NCBI RefSeq assembly: GCF_003666015.1
Contig: NZ_QPLT01000011.1
Location: forward strand, 54,149 to 118,148
DNA length: 64,000 nucleotides
DNA from: Halorubrum sp. Atlit-26R
Lineage (GTDB): Archaea > Halobacteriota > Halobacteria > Halobacteriales > Haloferacaceae
Reading direction: 5' to 3'
Part shown: positions 24,207 to 33,496 of the stretch, one piece after another
Numbering within the stretch: the first letter of the stretch is position 1
Layout: each line of letters opens with the position of its first letter
Notes under the pieces: generated by a model
Database searches by the model: none
The model's input: the letters and a program-made list of their open reading frames with translations, nothing else
Told to the model about the DNA's origin: nothing
Translations under genes and position numbers: made by a program

Positions 24207-26018
24207 TCACAGCACCGTCCCGTGTTTCTTGTCCGGGAGGTCCTTCTGAACGTCCTCGTAGAAGTCGAACCGCGCGGCCAGTTCGGCGCGGAGGTCGGAG
24301 GGCGGGACGATCTCGTCGATGACGACCTCGCTCGCCATCCGGTGGACGTCGATCCCCTCGCGGTACTCCTCGCGCAGGCGCTCCTCCTCGGCAGCGCGCT
24401 CCTCCGGGTCGTCGATCTCGGCGAGCTTCCGGGCGTAGACGGCGTTGATCGCGGCCTCCGGGCCCATGATCCCGATCTCGCCGGAGGGGAGCCCGATGAC
24501 GCTCTCCGGGTCGTAGGCGGGGCCGCCCATCGCGTAGATGCCCGCGCCGTACGCCTTCCGCACGACGACGGTCTGTTTCGGGACCGTCGCTGAGGAGGTG
24601 GCGTAGATCATCTTCTTCCCCTTCTCGAGGATGGCGTCCTTCTCGACCTGCGAGCCGGCCATGAACCCGGGCGTGTCACAGAGGTACAGCAGGGGGATCT
24701 CGTAGGCGTCGCAGGTCCAGATGAACTCCGCCGCCTTCTCCGCCGCGTCCGGGAAGATGGCGCCCGACCGCTCCGTCGGCTGGTTGGCGACGACGCCGAC
24801 GGGGCGGCCGTCGATCCGGCAGAACGCCGTGACGATCTCCGGGCCGTACCCCTCCTTCAGCTCGAAGACGGACTCGGCGTCTGCGATCCGGTCGATCAGG
24901 TCGTGAACGTCGTACGGGCGGTTCGGCGCCTCGGGGATCAGCTCGTCGATCCCCTCGGGCGAGAGCTTGGGCGGCTTCGTCTCGCGTTTCGGGGGCTTCT
25001 CGCCGGCCCGATCCGGGAGGTAGCCGATCAGGTCGGCGACCAGCTCGCGGGCGTGCTCCTCGTCGCGCGCGATCAGGTCGGCGGAGCCGGACTCCTCGGC
25101 GTGGACGCGCGGGCCGCCGAGCTCCTCCAAGTCGATCTCCTCGCCGGTGACCATCTCGACCATCCGCGGGGAGGCGATCGCCATCGCGGACATCCCCTCG
25201 ACCATCACGGTGAAGTCCGCGAAGACGGGCGTGTACGCTGCGCCGGCGATACACGGCCCGTAGAGGACGCAGATCTGCGGGACCGCGCCCGACAGCATCG
25301 AGTGGTTGTAGTAGTACTTCCCGATCCCCTCGCGGTTGGCGAAGAAGCCGGTCTGCTGGTCGATCCGCCCGCCCGAGGAGTCCATCAGGTAGAGGACGGG
25401 GTTCCCGGTCTTCAGCGCGCGCTGCTGCATCCGGAGGAACTTCTCGACGCCCTTCGACGCCATCGACCCGGCCTTCACCGTGAAGTCGTTGGCCATGAAG
25501 TGGACGTCGCGCCCCTCGAACTCGGCGGCGCCCGTCAGCAGGCCGTCGCCGGGGAGGCGATCGCCGCCCGCCTCGTTCTCCTCCCCGTCCTCGCCGGCGG
25601 GCGCGTCCGGGTGCCAGTCGTCGAACGCGGCGAACTTCCCGTCCTCGAACTTCACGCCCGCGGGGTCGCCGTCGGCCGCGCTCGCGTCGCCGGCCCCCCT
25701 CGTTCCGTCCTCGCCGCCGAACCAGAGGTCGAGGCGGTCGCGGACGAACAGCTTCCCCTGTTCTCCGAGCCGGTCGCGGTACTTCTCGGGGCCGCCCTCC
25801 AGGATGTCGGCTATCTCGGCGCGCAGGTCGCGCTCGCGGTCCGTGGGCCCGAGGTCGTCGTCGAGCGGGTAGCTCGGTTCGGACGGCTCGGCGCTGGCGA
25901 GCGGCGTCTCCTCGCCCTCGATGTGGACGTCGACGTCGACGCCGAGGTGTTCCGCGAGCGACTTCGCGATCGCCTCGGCCTCCTCGGGGGTCGCCGCCGC
26001 GCCGACGTGGACTTTCAT
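24207..26018 (-). CDS. Acyl-CoA carboxylase carboxyltransferase with N-terminal extension
   Basis: 603 residues. The crotonase-fold carboxyltransferase occupies about 180-600. Acyl-CoA and biotin site signatures are SSGGRIDQQTGFFANREGIG, YGPCIAGAAYTPVFADF, TERSGAIFPDAAEKAAEFIW, LLYLCDTPGFMAGSQVE and RKAYGAGIYAMGGPAYDPE. The about 170-residue N-terminus is unusual: a short domain (MKVHVGAAATPEEAEAIAKS) and an acidic spacer. It would carboxylate acetyl- or propionyl-CoA with a biotinylated partner that is not in this window. The ATG at 26018 is preferred to one farther upstream. The peroxiredoxin gene follows. Confidence 0.88.
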   Translation of the reverse strand: MKVHVGAAATPEEAEAIAKSLAEHLGVDVDVHIEGEETPLASAEPSEPSYPLDDDLGPTDRERDLRAEIADILEGGPEKYRDRLGEQGKLFVRDRLDLWFGGEDGTRGAGDASAADGDPAGVKFEDGKFAAFDDWHPDAPAGEDGEENEAGGDRLPGDGLLTGAAEFEGRDVHFMANDFTVKAGSMASKGVEKFLRMQQRALKTGNPVLYLMDSSGGRIDQQTGFFANREGIGKYYYNHSMLSGAVPQICVLYGPCIAGAAYTPVFADFTVMVEGMSAMAIASPRMVEMVTGEEIDLEELGGPRVHAEESGSADLIARDEEHARELVADLIGYLPDRAGEKPPKRETKPPKLSPEGIDELIPEAPNRPYDVHDLIDRIADAESVFELKEGYGPEIVTAFCRIDGRPVGVVANQPTERSGAIFPDAAEKAAEFIWTCDAYEIPLLYLCDTPGFMAGSQVEKDAILEKGKKMIYATSSATVPKQTVVVRKAYGAGIYAMGGPAYDPESVIGLPSGEIGIMGPEAAINAVYARKLAEIDDPEERAAEEERLREEYREGIDVHRMASEVVIDEIVPPSDLRAELAARFDFYEDVQKDLPDKKHGTVL

Positions 26019-26154
26019 GGACGCAAGATTTGCGGAGAGTCCTAAACAGTTTTCCATGTGGGTTCTCGCGGCGGGCGTCGACGGGTGGTCGCGCCGCCGG
26101 TCGACGGCCGGTCCCCGGAGCGTCCGTCGGATCGGCGGGGACCGGCGGGTCGGC

Positions 26155-26892
26155 TCAGCGGTCGGCCTCGTCGGTCTGCGCGACGAGCCGCTCGGCGATC
26201 CGGTCGAGGTGGTGGCGACCGACGACGGCGACGACGTCGCCGTCGCGCCGGAGGTCCGCGAGGCGGTCGGCCATGTGCGCCTCGCGCACGTCGTCGCCGA
26301 ACGAGGCGGCCCGAGAGGGCTCCGACGCGTTCAGCACCGCGCGGGCGCGGTCGATCTGGGCGCGCTCGTTCGCGGCCTGCCCCTCGGCGGTGTCGGCCCG
26401 GTCGGTCGCGTACGTCACCGGCGAGTCGACCTCCAGCCGAATCGACGTCGCAGCGGCCAGCGAGCCCGCGAGCCGGCAGCGGAGGGCGTTCTTCGTCACG
26501 GTGGAAAGCCCGTCGAACACGCGGCGGAGCGTCCCGATCGATTCGCCTTCGCGGTACAGCGTCGCGGCGAGCCGTCCGAGGAACGGGAGGGTGGGGCCGT
26601 CGATGCCGACGACGCGATCGGTGGTCGCCGCCTGGATCGCGGCGCTCGCCTCGCCGCCGAACGCCGGCGGGGTGCGGGTATCCTCGGCGTACCGCTCGAA
26701 GAGCGGGAGCGAGAGCGGCGGCAGTTCGAGCGCGAGGACGTCCGGGTCCCGGTCGGTGACCACGGTCCGGACGCGGAAGGCGCTGGCGGGGTGGTCGTGG
26801 ACCACGCCGACCAGCGTGACGGTGCCGGTGGGCGCGTCGATCGAACGGAGGTGGTCGCCGGTTATCCGGGGGTCGTCGTATTGCGCGTCCAT
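26155..26892 (-). CDS. TraB/PrgY-like protein
   Basis: 245 residues. The start of the domain, TVTLVGVVHDHPASAFRVRT, then VLALELPPLSLPLF, matches the pattern of the TraB family (a conserved GTxH-like turn with an ExLP-like motif). The end (DVVAVVGRHHLDRIAERLVA) fits the family's C-terminal GxxH. No transmembrane domain is seen, unlike many archaeal TraB proteins, so it is a soluble short version. Function is uncertain (possibly a protease-like fold). Confidence 0.6.
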   Translation of the reverse strand: MDAQYDDPRITGDHLRSIDAPTGTVTLVGVVHDHPASAFRVRTVVTDRDPDVLALELPPLSLPLFERYAEDTRTPPAFGGEASAAIQAATTDRVVGIDGPTLPFLGRLAATLYREGESIGTLRRVFDGLSTVTKNALRCRLAGSLAAATSIRLEVDSPVTYATDRADTAEGQAANERAQIDRARAVLNASEPSRAASFGDDVREAHMADRLADLRRDGDVVAVVGRHHLDRIAERLVAQTDEADR

Positions 26893-27208
26893 GTGTCGGC
26901 CGATAGCGGGGGCATACCGGCGCGTACTCGCCGTTAGGATCTGCTTAGCATAAGCGTTTCTGACGTCCGAGCGACACGTGTCCCGGGCATTCCGGGAACG
27001 GACGCGGACGCGGGCGGACGTCGGTGGGAAACGCTCCGTGCGATCGGGTCGCCCTCGGAGCAACGGTCGGGGGGCGAGATCGTGCGACCTGAGTTCGGGT
27101 GTCGTGCGACCGGAAAAAGAGCGAGTCGCGTCCGGCGTCGAGGGCGCGCTCCCGGGTGGTTCGATCCGGGTCCTCGCCCGGTTCGGGGTCGACCGGAGCG
27201 GACCGGTC
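26893..27208. other. Intergenic region, no gene seen
   Basis: 316 bp between the TraB-like and PRC-barrel genes. It includes an AT-richer patch around 26935-26960 (TCTGCTTAGCATAAGCG) that could hold the TATA box of the minus-strand TraB-like gene. The rest is GC-rich with no convincing reading frame or structure. Confidence 0.4.
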
Positions 27209-27439
27209 CTACCGCTTGAGCCTGACTTCGTCGTCGTCGATCGATTCGATGTCCGACTCGTCTATGGGGTACGTGTCCTCGTCGGCGTCGCCCCAGCCGA
27301 GCTTCGACTTGATCGTGTCGCCGATGCCCGGGTCCGGGTCGACGTGCGCGCGGTGTCCCTCCACCTTGGATATCATCCCGATTTTCTTCCCGGTCTTGTT
27401 CACGACGCGTTTGCCTTCCTCGTTGTCTGAGAGTTTCAT
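27209..27439 (-). CDS. PRC-barrel-like small protein, 76 aa
   Basis: The start MKLSDNEEGKRVVNKTGKKI followed by GMISKVEGHRAHVDPDPGIG matches the PRC-barrel beta fold seen in many short haloarchaeal proteins. The tail is acidic with DEVRLKR at the end. These domains mediate protein or RNA contacts; the exact role is unknown. Stands alone with about 200 bp on its upstream side. Confidence 0.75.
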   Translation of the reverse strand: MKLSDNEEGKRVVNKTGKKIGMISKVEGHRAHVDPDPGIGDTIKSKLGWGDADEDTYPIDESDIESIDDDEVRLKR

Positions 27440-27641
27440 CTGTTGTCTCCTCCGCACTCGGCGTCTCGCCGGGAGCGGACATTGTAATCACCTCCGTAGC
27501 CGAGCGTAGGCTCGGCGAACGCGTCGGGGACCGAGGCCGACGGATCCATCCGCCGAGCGTACCGGGGGATACGGACGGCTTACCGCGTCGGCGGGTCCCG
27601 GGACCGGTTTCTCGGAGGGCGACTCGCCGGAGGGCGCCGGG

Positions 27642-28574
27642 TCACTCGGCGCCGAGCGCGGCTTCGAGCCGCTCGATCAGCGCCTCGTTGCCGACGTACA
27701 GCGGGACGCGCTGGTGGACCGCCTCGGGTTCGACGTCGAGGATCGACCCGGCGCCGTCCGAGGAGGCGCCGCCCGCCCGCTCGACGATGTACGCGATCGG
27801 GTTCGCCTCGAACTGGAGGCGGAGCTTCCCCTCGGGCGCGCTGCGGAGCGCGGGATACCCGAATATTCCGCCGTAGGTGAGCACCTGGTTCACGTCGCCG
27901 ACCATCGCGCCGCCGTATCGGAGCTTCAGCTCGTCCTCGATCGAGCGGGCGTACGCCCGGAACTCGGCGGGCCAGTCGGGGACGCGCCCGCCGAACCCGT
28001 AGACGGTCGGCGTCTCCGGCAGCGTCAGGTCGCGCTCGACGACCGAGCGCGAGACCGCCGGCGCGTCCTCGCCGCCGTCGCGCTCGACGACCTCCTCGCG
28101 GACGCCCGTCCCGTCGGCGACGACCATCGTCGTGATCGGGCCGTAGAGGACGTACCCGGCGGCGACGAGGTCGCGGCCGCTCGCGGGCAGCGGCGCGTCG
28201 TAGATCCCGACGACGGTCCCCATCGCGTTGTTCGACCGGAGGTTCGAGGAGCCGTCGAGGGGGTCGATCGCCACCGCGTAGGCGTCGTCGGGTCCGCTTC
28301 CGACCGCGCCGCCCGCGTCGACCGCCTCCTCGCGCTCCTCGCTGACGAAGGAGCCGACGCCGTCGACCGCGGTGATCGCCTCGCCGAGCAGCTCGTCGGC
28401 GTAGAGGTCGCCGGCCAGCACCGACTCCCCGGAGGCGTTCTCTGTCCCGCTCTCGACGCGCCGGCCGGGGAGCGCGGCGCGGATCTCGGGGGCGGTCGCC
28501 GCGACCGCGTCGAAGACGGCCGCGACGGTCGAGTCGGCGGGGCCGCCGTCGGCGCGGGGGTCGGAGTCGGTCAT
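27642..28574 (-). CDS. fbp: Class I fructose-1,6-bisphosphatase
   Basis: 310 residues. The metal/phosphate motif AIDPLDGSSNL is diagnostic, with SGESVLAGDLYADELLG and VLTYGGIFGYPALRSAPEGK also family-typical. Cleaves fructose-1,6-bisphosphate to fructose-6-phosphate in gluconeogenesis. Its ATG overlaps the aldolase stop (TGATG at 28572-28576), so the two enzymes of adjacent steps are co-translated. Confidence 0.94.
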   Translation of the reverse strand: MTDSDPRADGGPADSTVAAVFDAVAATAPEIRAALPGRRVESGTENASGESVLAGDLYADELLGEAITAVDGVGSFVSEEREEAVDAGGAVGSGPDDAYAVAIDPLDGSSNLRSNNAMGTVVGIYDAPLPASGRDLVAAGYVLYGPITTMVVADGTGVREEVVERDGGEDAPAVSRSVVERDLTLPETPTVYGFGGRVPDWPAEFRAYARSIEDELKLRYGGAMVGDVNQVLTYGGIFGYPALRSAPEGKLRLQFEANPIAYIVERAGGASSDGAGSILDVEPEAVHQRVPLYVGNEALIERLEAALGAE

Positions 28575-29377
28575 CAGTCGTCGCTCTCGGCGATGGCCAG
28601 CGCCTCGGCCGGATCGACCTCCTGGAAGATCACGGCCTCGAGCGCGTCGAGGATGCGCTCGGGCTGGTCGCGCTGGAAGACGTTCCGGCCGACGGCGATC
28701 CCGGTCGCGCCCGCGTCGATGGCGTTCGAGACGTTCCGGAGGAACGCCTTGTCGTCGCGCATCGTCCCGCCGGACATCACGACGTCGGCGGGACCGGCCA
28801 TCTCGACGGCGTGACCCATCGCCTCGGCGGAGCCGGGGTACTTCACCTTCACCACGTCGGCGCCGAGCTCCAAGCCGAGCCGCGCGCCGTACGAGATCAC
28901 GTCCGGGCTCCCGTCGTTGCGGAGCCCCTGGCCGCGGGGGTACGACCACATGACGACCGCCATGTCGTGTTCGCGGGCGCCCTCCTGCGCCTCGCGGAAC
29001 TCCTCGGCCATCTCGACCTCGTGGTTCGATCCGCCGTAGACGGTGAACCCGACCGCGTCGGCGCCCAGCTCGGCCGCGTACTCGGCCGTGCAGTTGACCG
29101 CGCTGTCGGGCTCGCCCCGCCAGAGGTTCGAGGTCCCGTTGAGCTTCAACAGGAGATTGACTTCGTCCTCGTAGTCGGGGTAGTACGCCTCCGCGAGCCC
29201 CTTCTGGACGGCCAGCGAGGTGACCGCCTCGTGGGTGGCGAGCTCGAAGATCCGCTCCGGGTCCGCCGTGTCCGGGTTCGGTTCGAAGTCGACCGGCCCG
29301 TGTTCGAGCCCGTGGTCGTACGCGAGGATCAGGGATTTACCGTCGCGCTCGATGTCGTCGGCGGCGTGAGGAAGCAT
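28574..29377 (-). CDS. fba: Class I fructose-bisphosphate aldolase, archaeal type
   Basis: 267 residues from the ATG at 29377 (MLPHAADDIERDGKSLILAY). Archaeal DhnA-type barrel: ILAYDHGLEHGPVDF at the start, GADVVKVKYPGSAEAMGHAV with the Schiff-base lysine, and a phosphate loop GGTMRDDKAFLRN plus GIAVGRNVFQRDQPE. Joins triose phosphates for gluconeogenesis, feeding the overlapping fbp. The TATA element at 29398-29412 puts the start at or near the transcript 5' end. Confidence 0.93.
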   Translation of the reverse strand: MLPHAADDIERDGKSLILAYDHGLEHGPVDFEPNPDTADPERIFELATHEAVTSLAVQKGLAEAYYPDYEDEVNLLLKLNGTSNLWRGEPDSAVNCTAEYAAELGADAVGFTVYGGSNHEVEMAEEFREAQEGAREHDMAVVMWSYPRGQGLRNDGSPDVISYGARLGLELGADVVKVKYPGSAEAMGHAVEMAGPADVVMSGGTMRDDKAFLRNVSNAIDAGATGIAVGRNVFQRDQPERILDALEAVIFQEVDPAEALAIAESDD

Positions 29378-29397
29378 CAATTCGTAGTTCCGTTACA

Positions 29398-29412
29398 TAC
29401 GTAAAAAGGGCT
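29398..29412 (-). promoter_or_regulatory. Promoter of the fba-fbp operon
   Basis: On the minus strand, CCCTTTTTACGTA has a TATA-like core centred about 27 bp before the ATG at 29377. This spacing implies a leaderless mRNA, the usual arrangement in haloarchaea. Confidence 0.5.
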
Positions 29413-29591
29413 ATGGTGGTTTCACCGAACGTAAAGAATCGGAGCGGCCGTTTACGTGGCGTCTCCGGGCGAGTGCCGAGCGATCGAGTGAATCGATCCG
29501 TTACTACTCAAATTGTTAATTTCTTTGCGAGAAACGGCGTCGCCCCCGGACTTCCGCAATACTTACGACCCGCGGCGCGGCAGCGGTCCGC

Positions 29592-30452
29592 ATGCGAGAA
29601 CTCTTCGAGGTGGACGTCGTCGGCGTCGTCGGCGCCGGGACGATGGGCAACGGCATCGCGCAGGTCGCGGCGGCCGCGGGCTACGACGTGGTGATGCGGG
29701 ACGTCGAGGACGAGTACGTCGAGCGCGGCCTCGACAGCGTCGAGGACAGCCTCGACCGATTGGCCGGGAAGGACGCGCTCGACGAGGAACCAGAGGTGAT
29801 CCGCGACCGAATTACAGGCACGACCGACCTCGACGACCTGGCGGCCGCCGACCTCGTCGTCGAGGCCGTGATCGAGGACCTCGACGTGAAACGCGAGGTG
29901 TTCGGCGACTTGGACCGCGTCACCGACGACGACGTCGTCCTCGCGACGAACACCTCCACGCTGTCGATCACGAGCGTCGCGAGCGCGACCGACCGCGCGA
30001 GCGACGTGGTCGGCCTCCACTTCATGAACCCCGTCCCGATCATGGACGGCGTCGAGGTGGTAGTAGGGGAGCGCACGGACCCCGCGGTCGTCGACTTCGC
30101 GCACGCGTTCGCGGAGGACCTCGGCAAGGAGACGTGGGAGGCCGACGACAAGCCCGGCTTCGTCACCAACCGGATCCTGATGCCGTGGATAAACGAGGGG
30201 ATCCGCGCGTACGACGAGGGGGTCGCCGACAAGACCGACATCGACCGCGGGATGAAGCTCGGCACGAACGTCCCGATGGGGCCGCTCGAACTCGCCGACC
30301 ACATCGGCCTCGACGTGGCGCTCGACGCCAGCGAGACGCTCCACGAAGAACTGGGCGACCGCTACAAGCCCGCCTACCTCCTCAAGCGCAAGGTGGAGGC
30401 GGGCGACCTCGGCAAGAAGACCGGGCGGGGGTTCTACGAGTACGACGACTGA
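29592..30452 (+). CDS. 3-hydroxyacyl-CoA dehydrogenase
   Basis: 286 residues. NAD-binding Rossmann motif VVGAGTMGNGIAQVAAAAGY, the DLVVEAVIEDLDVKREVFGD segment, and the active-site His in VGLHFMNPVPIMDGVEV. The C-terminal domain (TNRILMPWINEGIRAYDEGV, then GPLELADHIGLDV) completes a stand-alone short form without hydratase fusion. Oxidises L-3-hydroxyacyl-CoA in beta-oxidation or butanoyl-CoA metabolism. No other beta-oxidation gene is adjacent; an acyl-CoA dehydrogenase lies at 48106. Confidence 0.92.
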   Translation: MRELFEVDVVGVVGAGTMGNGIAQVAAAAGYDVVMRDVEDEYVERGLDSVEDSLDRLAGKDALDEEPEVIRDRITGTTDLDDLAAADLVVEAVIEDLDVKREVFGDLDRVTDDDVVLATNTSTLSITSVASATDRASDVVGLHFMNPVPIMDGVEVVVGERTDPAVVDFAHAFAEDLGKETWEADDKPGFVTNRILMPWINEGIRAYDEGVADKTDIDRGMKLGTNVPMGPLELADHIGLDVALDASETLHEELGDRYKPAYLLKRKVEAGDLGKKTGRGFYEYDD

Positions 30453-30501
30453 ACGGAGCCAGCGACGCGTGGCGGAGCGCCCCGCCGGGCGCCGCGAGAA
30501 G

Positions 30502-31182
30502 TCAGGCCGCGTCCGCGTCGCCGTCGCGGTCGTCGTCCGCCGTCCACCGCCGCGCGCCGGGCAGGAGCCCGACGAGCTTCGTCACGTAGCCGAACCGGAA
30601 CAGCCCCAGCTGCGAGAGCGCCCCGAGGAGGAACACCGCGAGGAACGCCGGCGCCGAGAGGTCGAAGAGGAGCGGCTCGACGGTCGTCTCCGCGGCGGCG
30701 GTCTCGAAGCTCGCCGGCGTGAGCGATCGCGACGCGAACGCCGCGCCGATGAGCGCCGTCGAGATCACGAGCGTCGTCCGGGTGAGGACGAACCCGAACA
30801 GCGCGCCGACCGCGACGCCCGCGAGCGTCGCGCCGACGAGCAGCGCCGTCCCCTCGATCCCGGCGGCGTCCGCCGCGTAGAAGGGGCCGACCGCGAACCG
30901 CCCGGCGAACCCGCCGACGACCGCGCCGATCCCCAGCACCGCGAACGAGAGCCCGGCGTACGCGAGGAAGCCGCCGAGGAGGCCGCCGACCCCGACCGCG
31001 CCTGCGGTCAGGACCGCGCCGTCGACCGCGATCAGGCCGACGACGTTCGGCGCGAAGAGGTAGCCGGCGCCGGCGCCGACGAGCAGCCCCGTCAGCGTCA
31101 CCGCGTAGACGGATACCGCCGCGCCGACGAACGCGAGCGCCAGCCCCGCGAGGACCAGGCCGCCGGTGAGTGGGGTGAGCAT
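30502..31182 (-). CDS. Multi-pass membrane protein (DUF4203/TMEM198-like)
   Basis: 226 residues with about seven hydrophobic, Gly/Ala-rich segments (for example GLVLAGLALAFVGAAVSVYA, VGVGGLLGGFLAYAGLSFAV, LVISTALIGAAFASRSL). The composition and repeated glycine motifs resemble the DUF4203/TMEM198 family. A charged C-terminal tail follows. No catalytic residues recognised. Confidence 0.6.
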   Translation of the reverse strand: MLTPLTGGLVLAGLALAFVGAAVSVYAVTLTGLLVGAGAGYLFAPNVVGLIAVDGAVLTAGAVGVGGLLGGFLAYAGLSFAVLGIGAVVGGFAGRFAVGPFYAADAAGIEGTALLVGATLAGVAVGALFGFVLTRTTLVISTALIGAAFASRSLTPASFETAAAETTVEPLLFDLSAPAFLAVFLLGALSQLGLFRFGYVTKLVGLLPGARRWTADDDRDGDADAA

Positions 31183-31270
31183 GTGGGTACCGTGGCGGCC
31201 GCTGGTATTTAAATTGTCGCGACCGAGGCGACGCGAAGCGCGCGGTCGGGGGGATCGGGGGCGACCGCTT

Positions 31271-31549
31271 TCATCGCGCCCGGCTCGCGGCCTGCCGGTC
31301 GATGTACCGCGTGTAGCCGCCGACGGCCAGCCCGAAGCCGACGACGAGCAGGAGGAACCCGAGGAGGCGGCTCGTCCCGACGGTCATCACCGTCAGGACG
31401 ACGCCGAACAGCAGCGCGAACACCCCGGCGACGACGACGCCGACGTCCAACAGCGGAGAGGGCTGGATGCTCCGGCAGTGCGGACAGATCCGCGCGTCGG
31501 CGGGGATCGGCTCGCGGCAGTCGACGCAGCGGAGGCGGTCGCTCGGCAC
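31271..31549 (-). CDS. Zinc-ribbon membrane protein, 92 aa
   Basis: Begins at a GTG (31549, reading VPSDRLRCVDCREPIPADAR); no ATG exists nearby. The two CxxC pairs (CVDC and CPHC) form a zinc ribbon, followed by two transmembrane segments (VGVVVAGVFALLFGVVLTVM and LLGFLLLVVGFGLAVGGYTR). Such zinc-ribbon plus two-TM proteins are common in haloarchaea, function unknown. Divergent from the 31688 gene. Confidence 0.7.
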   Translation of the reverse strand: MPSDRLRCVDCREPIPADARICPHCRSIQPSPLLDVGVVVAGVFALLFGVVLTVMTVGTSRLLGFLLLVVGFGLAVGGYTRYIDRQAASRAR

Positions 31550-31656
31550 GCGAGGCGGTTCGGCCGCGACCGGTTTGGCTCTGTTGACCGGGAGGCCGCC
31601 GATCAGAACGGACCGCGGCACGCGGCGCGGACGGTTCCCGGACGATCGCCACCGGG

Positions 31657-31664
31657 ATTTATCC
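31657..31664 (+). promoter_or_regulatory. TATA box for the 90-aa gene
   Basis: ATTTATCC, preceded by a CACCGGG stretch, lies about 27-30 bp upstream of the ATG at 31688, consistent with leaderless transcription. Confidence 0.55.
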
Positions 31665-31687
31665 GTTCGGACCGCTCGGACGGCGAT

Positions 31688-31960
31688 ATGGGAGACGATC
31701 CGACGATCCCACTCGGGGACGTTCGACAGAGCGATCCGGGGAGCGACCGACAGGGAGCGTTCAAACGAGGCTGGACTGCGGCCGTGAAAGACCTCGACGA
31801 CGACGCGGCGCCGTCGAAGTACGCCGAGGGGCCGCCGCCGGAAACGCTCACGTGGGATAGCCTCGGATACCGGCTCGGCAGCGTATTCGGCGAAACGGAC
31901 GACGACCTGCGGCAGGAGTTGTTCGATTGGTGTAGACAGAAACAAAAGCGAGAGTCCTGA
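31688..31960 (+). CDS. Conserved haloarchaeal hypothetical protein, 90 aa
   Basis: Soluble, helical protein (MGDDPTIPLGDVRQSDPGSD; AFKRGWTAAVKDLDDDAAP; TWDSLGYRLGSVFGETDDDL RQE region; ending CRQKQKRES). It looks like a family often found across haloarchaea with no assigned role. The leaderless promoter just upstream supports expression. No motif of an enzyme is seen. Confidence 0.65.
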   Translation: MGDDPTIPLGDVRQSDPGSDRQGAFKRGWTAAVKDLDDDAAPSKYAEGPPPETLTWDSLGYRLGSVFGETDDDLRQELFDWCRQKQKRES

Positions 31961-32081
31961 TCGAAATCGTCGCGTGTTGCGTCCGAACACTGGGTCAAGT
32001 ACGTTCGCCGAACCCCGTCGTCGGCTGGTTCGGCCAAGCGACCGAACGCACGACGCGCGGCGGCGTCCGCATCTCCGCCAC

Positions 32082-33398
32082 TCAGTCCGCGCCCGCCGCT
32101 GCGGCCGGCTCGTCGCCGACGTCCAGCGTCTCCTCCACCTGCGTGAAGACGGCGATCAGCGCGAGCGCGGCGGCCGCGGCCCCGACCGCGAAGGGGACGA
32201 CGAAGCCGAAGCCGTAGAGCCAGCCAGAGGCCAGCGGGCCGAGGGCGACGCCGAAGCCGAATCCCATGGTGAGCACGGAGAGCGTGGTTCCGGACTCGCC
32301 CTCGCGGGCGAGGTCGCCGGCGAGCGCGAGCGACGGGGCGAACACGCACGCGACCGCGACCCCCTGCCCGAGCCGGACGAGCATCATCAGCGCGGGCTCC
32401 GTCACGATCCCTTGGAGGAGCGTGGTCGGGACGAGGAGGACGAACCCGGCGAGCAGGAACGGCCGGCGGCCGATCCGGTCGCTGGCGCGCCCCACCGGGA
32501 CCTGGAAGATCACGTTGGCGATGGTCACGGCCGCGAACTGGGCGCCGAACCAGACCGGCGGCTGGTCTAAGCGGACGTTCACCTGGTTCTGGAGCGTCGC
32601 GAACAGCGCGATGCACGCGCCCATCGCGACGGTCGCGAGCCCGAGCGTGAACACGGGGTCGAGCAGGCGGTCCTCGCCGCGGACCCGGATCGAGACGTCG
32701 TCGCCCGCCTCGGCCTCGACGTCGGCGTCGCGGACGAGCAGGAACACGAGCGTGAAGCTGAGGTACGCGCCCGCGCAGGCCGCGACGAAGGCGGCGTCGA
32801 AGCCGTCGAGGACCGGAAGGCCGACCGGCGAGAGGTCGTACGGGCCGGCCTCGACGACGGCGCCCGCGAGGACCGGGCCGAAGCCGAAGCCGATGAGCCG
32901 GAACGTGTTGTACACCCCGAAGTTCCCGCCGCGGTCGGCGTCGCTCGCGGCGTACTCGTTCACTAAGGCGACCGTCGCGGGGATGATGAGCGCCGCGCCG
33001 AGCCCCTGGATCGCGCGCAGCGCGACCAGCGCGGGGTAGCTCGTCGCGATCGTGTACAGCCCGCTAGCGGTGCCGAGGAGGAGGATTCCGGCGAGGACGA
33101 AGGGCCGTCTCCTGCCGACGCGGTCGGACAGTCTTCCGGTAAAGGGCTGCGAGAGGCTGTTGAGGAAGCCGAAAAGCGAGAGGACGACCCCGATGAGCAG
33201 CGGCTCGGTCAGCGTGACCGCGGCCGCGCCGACCCCGATCTCCGCGCCGAGCAGCCCCTCGATGTCGACCACGTCGCTGGTGATGTACAGCGGCAGGACG
33301 ACGATGAGGAAGGAGTTCCCGGCCGCCCCGACCATCCGCGCGAGCGCCAAGACGATCACGCGCCGGTCGGTCTCGGCGATGTCGGAGAGCGAGCCCAT
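32082..33398 (-). CDS. MFS transporter, 438 aa
   Basis: Twelve hydrophobic helices in two halves. The major-facilitator loop 2-3 motif appears as PFTGRLSDRVGRRRPFVLAG and its second-half counterpart as VPVGRASDRIGRRPFLLAGF. Large acidic loop in the middle (RDADVEAEAGDDVSIRVRGE). Likely an antiporter of drugs or metabolites; the substrate cannot be predicted. Converges with the 90-aa gene and is tandem with the histidine kinase upstream, 98 bp away. Confidence 0.9.
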   Translation of the reverse strand: MGSLSDIAETDRRVIVLALARMVGAAGNSFLIVVLPLYITSDVVDIEGLLGAEIGVGAAAVTLTEPLLIGVVLSLFGFLNSLSQPFTGRLSDRVGRRRPFVLAGILLLGTASGLYTIATSYPALVALRAIQGLGAALIIPATVALVNEYAASDADRGGNFGVYNTFRLIGFGFGPVLAGAVVEAGPYDLSPVGLPVLDGFDAAFVAACAGAYLSFTLVFLLVRDADVEAEAGDDVSIRVRGEDRLLDPVFTLGLATVAMGACIALFATLQNQVNVRLDQPPVWFGAQFAAVTIANVIFQVPVGRASDRIGRRPFLLAGFVLLVPTTLLQGIVTEPALMMLVRLGQGVAVACVFAPSLALAGDLAREGESGTTLSVLTMGFGFGVALGPLASGWLYGFGFVVPFAVGAAAAALALIAVFTQVEETLDVGDEPAAAAGAD

Positions 33399-33496
33399 TC
33401 ACTCCGAGTTCGGAACGGAGCATAAAGGCGCTTGTGAACGGCGGGAGTCGATCCGCTTTCGGGCGCGGAACGGCGCGTTCGGCGGGGAAATCCGCC

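Noticed and set aside
31603..32616. Minus-strand 337-codon frame
   Set aside because: It overlaps the MFS gene out of frame and reads as Arg/Ala-rich noise.
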